Source: DASZCR01 sp035942915 (GTDB lineage Bacteria; Acidobacteriota; Blastocatellia; Pyrinomonadales; Pyrinomonadaceae). From it: 7,631 nucleotides of DNA. The stretch lies in contig DASZCR010000327.1 in assembly GCA_035942915.1 (NCBI GenBank), positions 1 to 7,631 of the forward strand, written 5' to 3'. Positions 1 through 6,052 of this stretch are shown here, one piece after another. Position numbers and translations under genes: made by a program. The notes beneath the pieces were generated by a model. That model did not search any database, was not told where the DNA came from, and saw nothing but the letters and a program-made list of their open reading frames with translations. The first letter of the stretch is position 1, and each line of letters begins with the position of its first letter.

Positions 1-301
1 GGCATGATGTGCCCCGCGCCTTCACATTAAGACGACGGTTCTGTTGCCCTCCATTTAAGCCTACGAGGTTAGCTGTCGGGCTCGAACTTGGAATGTTCTA
101 CGACGTAGGTGCGGCCATCTCGCCGCATCGTTCGTCGATGCGCCCCGTGTCCCGTCTCGGACGGGACATTGGTTCCCCCGCGTCATGCCGCGCGCCCTGC
201 AACAGTGCGCGCGCCGCGTGACTTCGGCAGACAATTTTTCAACAGTCAGGATTCTACGCCCGCGCCTCAGCGAAATCAACAGAGTGTGCGCTGGCCTTGC
301 C
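1..301. other. Non-coding stretch downstream of the permease; no supported gene
   Basis: This stretch lies beyond the 3' end of the minus-strand permease. Short open frames exist on both strands (for example 9-221 plus), but their translations are rich in Arg, Pro and Ala with no recognisable motif, as expected from GC-rich non-coding DNA. Frame 1 of the plus strand is open from base 1 to a TAA at 28-30. It could be the last nine codons of a gene to the left, but that is too short to support. The clearest structure is the hairpin at 148-168, listed separately. A GC-rich imperfect inverted repeat also lies around 187-215. Confidence 0.5.
148..168. terminator. Perfect 9-bp hairpin, possible bidirectional terminator
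   Basis: TGTCCCGTC (148-156) and GACGGGACA (160-168) are exact reverse complements around a 3-base loop TCG. On the plus strand the hairpin is followed by ATTGGTT-like bases, and on the minus strand there is no T-run. It is therefore not a textbook intrinsic terminator. It sits about 135 bases past the permease stop and could end that transcript, or end a plus-strand gene lying off the left edge. The structure is certain; its function is inferred. Confidence 0.4.
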
Positions 302-2284
302 TCATCCGCCGACGTGGACGGTCGGACGCCGTTCGGGGTCTTCTTCCGCCTGCCGTAAAATCTCACGCGTGACGGGCGCGGTGTCGCCTTCGCCGAAGGC
401 GATGTATCTGAGCAGATACGCGAATGGATTGCCCTCGCTCCACCCGAAGTAGATGTGAGGAATCTTCCCTGTCGTGTCGCGCAGGTGAAGCAGGAAGGCC
501 GCGATGGCGTTCGGGACGGCCGGACTGACCGTGCGCAGCACGCGATAGCCGCCGACGTTTGCGCCCGTAATCTTCATCACCCCGGAGAACTCGGAGGCGT
601 CGCCCGGCGTGACCTCGAAGAAGAGGACAGGCTCGTCGGGCGGGATGTGGTTGTCCTCTCGCTTCTCTTTCTCCTTCAACTGATATTCGCCGAGGTCGCC
701 TCGGTCGCAACGGTTGGCGATGATGCGTATCACGCCGCGACTCGATTCCTCGATGAAGGCGCGCGCCGTCTCGTCAAACTCCATCTTATCGACGCGCAAC
801 TCGGTCGAGCGCCAGACCCTTGAGACGAGCGAGGTGAAGATAATCGCGCCGATGAAGAACGAAGCAATCTTGATGCCTTCGGGCTGTTCGATGACGTTCA
901 CCACGGTCGTGTACGCGAAGACGAGAGAGATGAGCAGGAAGCCCCACCTCAACCAGCCGCCCTCGCGCCAGACCATCAGCGTGACAGCGACGGCGGCCGA
1001 GCCCATCAGGACGAGCACGCCCGTCGCGTAGGCGCCGGCCTGCGCGTCAACGTCGGCCTTGAAGGCGATGGTCACGAAGAAGGCAATCAGCGTGTAGACG
1101 ATGACGAGCGGCCGGGTTGCACGCGCCCAGTTGGGAGCCATGCCGTAGCGCGGCAGATATCTCGGCACGATGTTCAAGAGTCCGGCCATTGCCGACGCTC
1201 CGGCAAACCACAGAATCAGAATCGTGCTCAGGTCGTAGACCGTGCCGAAGGCGTCTCCGAGCAGTTCGTGTGCCAGATAGGCCAGCGCGCGTCCGTTGGC
1301 CTTGCCTGATTCCTGCCCGTCATGTCCTTCGGCGAACTCGTGCGGCGGGATGAGCGTGGTCGTCACGAGGCTGCTGAGGATGAGCAATACGCTCATGATG
1401 AGCGCCGCGCCCGTCAGCAGTTTGCGCGTGTTGCGGATGCGCCCCAGAGGTCTGTGCTGCGTGTCGCCAGGGTCGCCTTTGACGAGCGGCATGACGACGA
1501 CGCCCGTCTCGAAGCCTGAGAGTCCGAGCGCCAGTTTCGGGAAGAGGAAGAGGGCGACAGCCACCATCATCCAGGGTTTGCCGTTCACCTGCGGGTGCGT
1601 AAAGAGCGCGTTCTTCCAATCGACCAGCACGTGCGGATTCAGCAGGATGTGATAGAAGCTGACGCCGATGACGATTAAGTTCAGCAGGATGTAAATGGCG
1701 ACGATGAAGACGGCGATGCCGATGGCCTCCTTGAAGCCTTTGAGGAAGACCGCGCCGAGCAGGCCAATCAACACGAGCGTCACGGCGACCGGGTGTTTGA
1801 GCGCCGGGAGGTGGTCGTGGACGTAAGGATTCTCGACGATGTGCGCGGTGGCGTCGGCGGCCGAGAGCGTGATGGTGATGATAAAGCCGGTCGCCGCAAA
1901 GCCCAACAGCGCGAGGACGAAGAGCTTGCCCTTCCAGCGCGAGAGCAGGTTCTCTAGCATAGAGATAGAGCCGTCGCCGTGCGGGCTGGCGGCGGCGACC
2001 CGCTTATACATGGGCAGCGCACCGAAGAGCGTGAGCAGAACGAGGACGAGCGTGGCTATCGGAGAAAGCGCACCGGCGGCGAGCGCCGCAATCCCCGGTT
2101 GATAACCCAGCGTCGAGAAATAATCGACGCCCGTCAGGCACATCACTTTCCACCAGGCGTGCTCCTGATGGTGCCCTTCGCGCTCGTGCGGCCCTTCAAC
2201 CTCTTTGAGTTGCCCCTTGAGCAGCCAGCGCTTGAATCTTCCGGGGCTTTTGCTCGTCCCTTTCGAGACTACAGATTCTGCCAT
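302..2284 (-). CDS. APC-superfamily permease (amino acid/KimA-like transporter) with C-terminal soluble domain
   Basis: This is an inner-membrane transporter of 660 residues. After a charged, His-rich N-terminus (1-44), about 12 hydrophobic helices can be seen near residues 46-66, 68-92, 120-142, 164-182, 187-211, 238-266, 289-313, 348-373, 391-409, 415-437, 446-462 and 471-488. Twelve helices is the usual APC count. Helix 1 is broken by Gly residues in a TGVDYFSTLGYQPG stretch, the place where APC proteins bind substrate, and helix 6 contains GLSGFETG. Residues about 490-660 are soluble and presumably cytoplasmic. Amino acids or a cation such as potassium (KimA/KUP relatives) are possible substrates, but the sequence does not decide between them. 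The start at 2284 (MAESVV) was chosen over an upstream in-frame ATG at 2353 because AGGAG lies exactly six bases before it. The gene is divergent from the sigma-54 activator at 2553, which may regulate it. The family call is good; the substrate is unknown. Confidence 0.85.
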   Translation of the reverse strand: MAESVVSKGTSKSPGRFKRWLLKGQLKEVEGPHEREGHHQEHAWWKVMCLTGVDYFSTLGYQPGIAALAAGALSPIATLVLVLLTLFGALPMYKRVAAASPHGDGSISMLENLLSRWKGKLFVLALLGFAATGFIITITLSAADATAHIVENPYVHDHLPALKHPVAVTLVLIGLLGAVFLKGFKEAIGIAVFIVAIYILLNLIVIGVSFYHILLNPHVLVDWKNALFTHPQVNGKPWMMVAVALFLFPKLALGLSGFETGVVVMPLVKGDPGDTQHRPLGRIRNTRKLLTGAALIMSVLLILSSLVTTTLIPPHEFAEGHDGQESGKANGRALAYLAHELLGDAFGTVYDLSTILILWFAGASAMAGLLNIVPRYLPRYGMAPNWARATRPLVIVYTLIAFFVTIAFKADVDAQAGAYATGVLVLMGSAAVAVTLMVWREGGWLRWGFLLISLVFAYTTVVNVIEQPEGIKIASFFIGAIIFTSLVSRVWRSTELRVDKMEFDETARAFIEESSRGVIRIIANRCDRGDLGEYQLKEKEKREDNHIPPDEPVLFFEVTPGDASEFSGVMKITGANVGGYRVLRTVSPAVPNAIAAFLLHLRDTTGKIPHIYFGWSEGNPFAYLLRYIAFGEGDTAPVTREILRQAEEDPERRPTVHVGG

Positions 2285-2290
2285 CCACGT

Positions 2291-2295
2291 CTCCT
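2291..2295 (-). promoter_or_regulatory. Ribosome binding site AGGAG that fixes the permease start
   Basis: Read on the minus strand, AGGAG is followed by six bases (ACGTGG) and then ATG at 2284-2282. Both match and spacing are ideal. The in-frame ATG at 2353 has no comparable site, and its extra 23 residues do not look like a conserved permease N-terminus. Confidence 0.85.
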
Positions 2296-2343
2296 GACAT
2301 GGCCGAAGGCGCTCTCCGCGCTCGACTCTGGCCGGTAAGCTCG

Positions 2344-2367
2344 CGTCAAGCAAACCCCGACTTGACG
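2344..2367. promoter_or_regulatory. Dyad 1 in the divergent spacer: CGTCAAG-N10-CTTGACG
   Basis: CGTCAAG (2344-2350) and CTTGACG (2361-2367) are exact reverse complements separated by 10 bases. It lies in the untranslated leader between the candidate permease promoter (2407-2435) and the permease start. It could be an operator or enhancer site for the neighbouring activator, or it could form a hairpin in the permease mRNA leader. The inverted repeat is seen directly; the role is inferred. Confidence 0.45.
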
Positions 2368-2382
2368 TATTTACTTAATACG
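2366..2382. promoter_or_regulatory. Dyad 2 in the divergent spacer: CGTATT-N5-AATACG, 17 bp
   Basis: CGTATT (2366-2371) and AATACG (2377-2382) form a perfect inverted repeat with a 5-base centre. The 17-bp total with 6-bp half-sites has the same geometry as enhancer sites of NtrC-type activators, which bind as Fis-like dimers. It overlaps the end of dyad 1 by two bases, so the two together form a continuous 39-bp palindromic block. A sigma-54 activator gene starts about 170 bases away. Binding is inferred, not shown. Confidence 0.45.
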
Positions 2383-2406
2383 GACGGGAAGTTGTTGTCC
2401 CTGCGT

Positions 2407-2435
2407 TTTGTACCAAACCGGCTCGCTCAAGACAA
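2407..2435 (-). promoter_or_regulatory. Candidate sigma-70-type promoter for the permease
   Basis: On the minus strand TTGTCT (2435-2430), a 17-base spacer and TACAAA (2412-2407) give a plausible -35/-10 pair, four of six bases each. A TG one base upstream of the -10 (2415-2414) makes it an extended -10. Transcription would start near 2400 and leave a leader of about 115 bases that contains both dyads. Promoter rules for this phylum are not certain, so this remains a candidate. Confidence 0.35.
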
Positions 2436-2451
2436 GTTGGGAATACTCCGA

Positions 2452-2467
2452 TTCAAAGCGCGTGCCC
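2452..2467 (-). promoter_or_regulatory. Weak sigma-54-like element facing the permease
   Basis: The minus strand reads GGGCACG, four bases, TTGAA (2467 to 2452). The sigma-54 consensus is TGGCACG-N4-TTGCW, so the -24 part and the spacing fit well. The near-invariant C of the -12 GC is replaced by A. A start near 2440 would precede the permease by about 155 bases. The location next to a sigma-54 activator gene makes it worth listing, but the mismatch is serious and chance similarity is possible. Confidence 0.22.
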
Positions 2468-2508
2468 GAACTTTTAAACGGGCGGAGGTAGAGTTATCGC
2501 TTCTCCTG

Positions 2509-2517
2509 TGCTAAAGT
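2509..2517 (+). promoter_or_regulatory. Candidate extended -10 promoter for the activator gene
   Basis: TGCTAAAGT contains TAAAGT (2512-2517) preceded by TG-N, an extended -10 pattern. The matching -35 position (about 2489-2494) is poor. A start near 2523 would leave about 30 bases before the GTG at 2553. This would suit a regulator expressed from the housekeeping sigma factor. Confidence 0.3.
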
Positions 2518-2552
2518 CTGGAACGAACAAGCCTTTGGTAGTGTCCTGAAGG

Positions 2553-5500
2553 GTGCGAAAAGAACTTCAAAAAGGCCGTTTCGACATCCTTCATCCACCC
2601 GTTACCAGCATACAGTCAACAGTCGAAGAGCGCCCCGACACGCTTCTGTCCGAGAGTGTATTTGTGCGGATGAAAACACCGCTTCACAGCAACAGCCCGC
2701 TAAACGCGTCGAAGGAACGTGCCACCAAAGCTGACGGTGTCGTTCACATCGCCGACGTGCGTCGCGCCGTGTCGGGTCGCGCGTCGGCCGTCTCGATAAC
2801 GCGCGCCGACCTGCTGCGCGAAATCGAAGAGTCGCGCGAACTGCTCGACCGGGGTCTGTCGAGCGAAGCGGAATCGCGCCTGCGTCACCTGACGACTCTC
2901 GCGCGCGGCGACGCCGGATTGCTGGCGCGCGCGCGTTGGGTGCTCTCTCTGGCGCTTGAGATGCAGGGACGCTACCGCGAGTCGCTCGAAATCATCGAGC
3001 CTTACGAGGTGGCCGAAGCGCGCCAGCACATCGACCCGGAAGTGGCCGCCTCGCTGCGCGTCCAGATTGGCATGGCCTACAACTACACGGGCGACCACCC
3101 GAAGGCCATCGCTCTGCTGAACACGGAGTTGCGCGAAGCCTCCGAGACGGACTCGGACGCGCAACTCGGCGCAATCTACGGCGCGCTAGCACGCGTCTAC
3201 CGCAGCATCGCCGAGTACACCATCGCACGCGACTACGCGCAGAAGGCGCTCGAATACTGCCGCCGCACGGGCGACTGGCGCGGCCTCGCCGAAGCCTATT
3301 TCGGCATCGGCCTCTGCGACGTACACGAAGGCAACAGCGAGGGCGGGCTGGAGAACTTCGAGCACGCGCTCAAGCTTGTCGGCGACCGTCCCGCGCTCTA
3401 CCTGCTCGGACGCATCTACAACAACATCGCTGGCGCTTACTGGTTTCTCAAGCGCCCGCACGACGGCATCCGCTCGCTGGAAAAGGCCGTCGACTACTAC
3501 GAGCGCACGGAGCACAAGGCGAACGCCGTCGTCGGTTATAACAATCTCGGCATCAACCTGATTCTGGTCGGCGAGTGGACGCGCGCGCACGAAGCGCTCA
3601 AACGTGCGCTGGCACTCGCCCTCGAAGTTGACTCGCACGACACGCAGGCTCCGATGGTCTATGACTCGCTCGGCGAGTTGCGCATGCTGCGCGGCGACCT
3701 GGAAGAGGCGCAGCAGCTACTCGAACGCGCCGTTAATCTGGCGGCGGCCAACGGCAACAAGTGGTACGCGGGACAGGCCATGCGGACGCTCGGCCGCTGC
3801 CATCTGACGATGGGCGAGACCGAGCGCGCCATCGTCGAGGGCGAAGGCGCGCTGGCGCTGGCCGAACGCATCGGCGACCGTCAGGCCGTCTGCGAATCGC
3901 AACTGCTGCTCGCAGAGGCGCACCTGCAATCCGGCTCCTTCGCCCAGTGCGAAGCGATACTGAAGAAGATTCTGGCCGAGACGAACGACACGGCGACCGA
4001 CATCGGCCTCGTCGGCGAAGCGCAGCGCATTCACGGGATGCTCTCTCTGCATCAGGAGGACGCCACGCTCGCCGTCCACCACTTCGGGCGCAGCCAGTCG
4101 ATTTTCGAGATGCTCGGCGACCGCTACCGTTCGGCGCGCGGCCACTACTGGCTCGGCGAAGCGTTCGCCGCCTTGGCGCAGAGCGAGCGCGCCGCAGAGC
4201 ACTTCGGCCTCGCCATCCACACCTTCCGCGAGTTGGGCGCGCGCCTCGACCTCGAACGCGCGGAGGCTTCGCTGGCGACCCTCGAAGGCGGCGCCAGCGC
4301 ACACACGGCCGAGCCTCCGGCGACGGCGCAACTGCTGACTTTGCGTCTGGCCGAAGCGACCGCCTCGCGCGAGTTGCTGCTGCGCGAGTTGGGTGCAGTC
4401 ATTCATCAGGAGACGCAGGCGCGTCGCGTGCTCATCGTCGAGGCGGGCGAAGAGAATCGTCCGAAGGTCGTCATCTCGCACGGCTGCACGGCGGAGGAGG
4501 CCGCGCGTCTGGCCGAACAGTTGGACGCGACGCAGACCGACGCCGAGCGCGAACGTTTTTCGACGCGAGAGGATGCGCGCGTTATCACGCTGCGGCCGAC
4601 CAATGCGCCGCACGCCTCGCTCATTGTCTCGCCGCGCGAACAGACGATGCTGGCCGGTGGTTCGTCCATCGAGCCTCTGCTGCGGGTCGTCGAACTCGGC
4701 ATGGACGTATGCGCTCTGCGCGCACGCACCCGCACGGGACGCGACACGCAGACGCCCGACTCTCTGACGGGCGCCAGTCTCATGCCCGGCTTCATCCATT
4801 CAAGCCCGGCGATGACGAGACTCGTCGATGAAGTTCACAAGATACGCTCGTCGGATGTGACCGTGCTTGTCACGGGTGAATCGGGGACGGGCAAGGAGTT
4901 GGTCGCACGCGCCATCCACGCGCTCAGTTCGCGCCGCTCGAAGGTCTTCGTTCCCTTCAACTGCACGGCCGTCCCGAAGGAGTTGTCCGAAGGCTACCTC
5001 TTCGGCTACCGTCGCGGCGCCTTCACGGGCGCAGTCTCCGACTCGGCCGGTGTGATTCGCACGGCCGCCGGTGGCACACTCTTTCTCGACGAGATAGGCG
5101 ACCTGCCTCTGGACGTGCAGCCCAAGCTGCTGCGCTTCCTTCAGGAAGGCGAGATTCAACCGCTCGGCGAACAGCGGCCGATTAAGGTGGACGTGCGCAT
5201 CATCGCCGCCACCAACACAGACCTCGAACGGATGGTGGCCGAAGGACGCTTCCGCGAAGACCTCTACTATCGCCTCAACGTGATACGCCTGCGCGTGCCT
5301 CCTCTGTGCGAGCGCCGCTCAGAGATTCCGACCATCGTTAACTATTACATCAACCACTACTCGGCGAAGTTCGGGCGCAGAGACGTGCAGATTACGCCGC
5401 AGACCGTTGACCTCCTGATGGTCTGCGACTGGCCGGGCAACGTGCGCCAGTTGTGCAACGAAATCCAGCGCATCGTCGCACGCGCCGAAGACGGGACAAC

Positions 5501-5795
5501 CATCACGCCCGACCATCTCTCGCCGGAACTGCGCCGCGTCTCTGCGCCGCACTCGGCTGCGCAAACCAACGTCACGCCCATCAGCGCGGCTGCCGCCGCC
5601 ATCGCCTCCGAAGCGTCCGCGCAAGGACTCACGCTGGCCGACGCGCTCGCAGACCTCGAACGCAGGATGATTGCCGATGCCCTGCGCAAACATAACGGCA
5701 ACATCTCTCGCACGGCACGCGAACTCGGCCTCACGCGTCGCGGCCTCTACCTCAAGCTCGAACGCTACTCGCTCCACAACGCACAGAGCGCCTGA
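2553..5795 (+). CDS. TPR-repeat sigma-54-dependent transcriptional activator (AAA+, Fis-type HTH)
   Basis: This 1080-residue protein activates RNA polymerase carrying sigma-54 by ATP hydrolysis. Residues about 80-590 form a long run of TPR-like helix pairs (for example LGRIYNNIAGAYWFLKRP and AVVGYNNLGINLILVGEW), roughly eleven repeats that probably bind a protein or ligand. Residues about 600-740 look like a degenerate GAF domain. The AAA+ module (about 745-990) has Walker A GESGTGKE (775-782), the sigma-54-contacting loop GAFTGA (822-827), Walker B GGTLFLDE (840-847), candidate arginine fingers R901 and R907 in FREDLYYRLNV, and sensor II WPGNVRQL (960-967). All are intact. Residues about 1028-1072 are a Fis-type helix-turn-helix. 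There is no receiver domain, so phosphorelay control is unlikely. The GTG start at 2553 has AAGG directly against it with no spacing. Alternatives are GTG 2664, with GAGAG seven bases upstream, or ATG 2670. The first 37-39 residues are therefore uncertain. It is divergent from the permease, its likely target. Family call is firm; target and signal are inferred. Confidence 0.95.
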   Translation: MRKELQKGRFDILHPPVTSIQSTVEERPDTLLSESVFVRMKTPLHSNSPLNASKERATKADGVVHIADVRRAVSGRASAVSITRADLLREIEESRELLDRGLSSEAESRLRHLTTLARGDAGLLARARWVLSLALEMQGRYRESLEIIEPYEVAEARQHIDPEVAASLRVQIGMAYNYTGDHPKAIALLNTELREASETDSDAQLGAIYGALARVYRSIAEYTIARDYAQKALEYCRRTGDWRGLAEAYFGIGLCDVHEGNSEGGLENFEHALKLVGDRPALYLLGRIYNNIAGAYWFLKRPHDGIRSLEKAVDYYERTEHKANAVVGYNNLGINLILVGEWTRAHEALKRALALALEVDSHDTQAPMVYDSLGELRMLRGDLEEAQQLLERAVNLAAANGNKWYAGQAMRTLGRCHLTMGETERAIVEGEGALALAERIGDRQAVCESQLLLAEAHLQSGSFAQCEAILKKILAETNDTATDIGLVGEAQRIHGMLSLHQEDATLAVHHFGRSQSIFEMLGDRYRSARGHYWLGEAFAALAQSERAAEHFGLAIHTFRELGARLDLERAEASLATLEGGASAHTAEPPATAQLLTLRLAEATASRELLLRELGAVIHQETQARRVLIVEAGEENRPKVVISHGCTAEEAARLAEQLDATQTDAERERFSTREDARVITLRPTNAPHASLIVSPREQTMLAGGSSIEPLLRVVELGMDVCALRARTRTGRDTQTPDSLTGASLMPGFIHSSPAMTRLVDEVHKIRSSDVTVLVTGESGTGKELVARAIHALSSRRSKVFVPFNCTAVPKELSEGYLFGYRRGAFTGAVSDSAGVIRTAAGGTLFLDEIGDLPLDVQPKLLRFLQEGEIQPLGEQRPIKVDVRIIAATNTDLERMVAEGRFREDLYYRLNVIRLRVPPLCERRSEIPTIVNYYINHYSAKFGRRDVQITPQTVDLLMVCDWPGNVRQLCNEIQRIVARAEDGTTITPDHLSPELRRVSAPHSAAQTNVTPISAAAAAIASEASAQGLTLADALADLERRMIADALRKHNGNISRTARELGLTRRGLYLKLERYSLHNAQSA

Positions 5796-5819
5796 AAGCA
5801 AAGCTCCCTCAGGCGCTCT
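5785..5819. terminator. Perfect 11-bp hairpin overlapping the activator stop codon
   Basis: AGAGCGCCTGA (5785-5795) and TCAGGCGCTCT (5809-5819) are exact reverse complements with a 13-base loop. The left arm contains the last codons and the TGA stop of the activator. No T-run follows on either strand, so this is a stem-only terminator or an mRNA 3'-end stabilising structure rather than a classical intrinsic terminator. It may serve both strands if a convergent minus-strand gene once ended at 5855. Confidence 0.6.
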
Positions 5820-5854
5820 CTCGGCCATCCCCCTCGTTCTCCGTCAAAGACTCT

Positions 5855-5962
5855 CTAACTCGCCGTCGGCTCGAACGACTCGCCAGCCCGCCCCGCATCG
5901 GCCGTCGAAGCCTGCGGCGTGCGCAGCTTACTCTCTGCCCGCCAGTAAATGTCGGCCGAGGC
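5855..5962 (-). pseudogene. Possible 3' remnant of a minus-strand gene, cut at the GC boundary
   Basis: Read on the minus strand, a frame ending in TAG (5857-5855) translates in its GC-rich part as ADIYWRAESKLRTPQ followed by a low-complexity Ala/Ser/Gly tail. About 80% of third codon positions are G or C, as in genuine genes of this genome. The coding character stops at about 5962, where the AT-richer island begins. This suggests the tail of a gene whose body was removed or displaced by an insertion. The family is not recognised. The fragment is short (about 35 codons), so chance is a real alternative. Confidence 0.25.
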
Positions 5963-5964
5963 TT

Positions 5965-6037
5965 TGCACAAAAAGTCATTAAAAACGATTAGCGAGTATG
6001 CACATTTTGTGCAGGATGGTTTTCTGCACAAAAAGTC
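5965..6037. repeat. TGCACAAAA repeat cluster upstream of the 406-residue gene
   Basis: TGCACAAAAAGTC occurs exactly twice on the plus strand, at 5965-5977 and 6025-6037, with starts 60 bases apart. Between them TTTTGTGCA (6005-6013) is the same 9-base core in reverse, and it forms the right half of a palindrome TGCACA-TTT-TGTGCA (5999-6013). Three cores in about 70 bases directly before a start codon at 6053 suggest binding sites for a repressor or activator, or an element end. The repeats are certain; their role is inferred. Confidence 0.6.
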
Positions 6038-6052
6038 TGGTAGGCTTGCGCC

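Noticed and set aside
187..215. GC-rich inverted repeat as a terminator
   Set aside because: The pairing depends on alternating GCGCGC, has internal mismatches, and no T-run follows on either strand.
2285..2353. Upstream in-frame ATG at 2353 as the permease start
   Set aside because: The AGGAG six bases before the ATG at 2284 is far better, and the extra 23 residues carry no recognisable feature.
2299..2514. Plus-strand open frame of 71 codons in the divergent spacer
   Set aside because: It has no good ribosome binding site, covers both dyads and the promoter candidates, and has no recognisable protein character.
2519..2533. Sigma-54 promoter TGGAAC...GCC just upstream of the activator
   Set aside because: The GG-to-GC distance is nine bases instead of the required ten, and the -12 box lacks TTGC.
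3717..4799. Long minus-strand open frame of 360 codons inside the activator gene
   Set aside because: It is antisense to an unmistakable TPR region, is rich in Arg and Ala, and reflects GC-rich codon bias. The other antisense and out-of-frame openings between 2553 and 5795 fail for the same reason.
5671..5982. Plus-strand open frame crossing the end of the activator
   Set aside because: It begins inside the activator in another frame, its product is low-complexity, and it crosses the hairpin and the GC boundary.
5965..6037. Repeat cluster as a CRISPR array
   Set aside because: There are only two direct copies of 13 bases with one inverted core between them, and no regular repeat-spacer pattern or cas gene.
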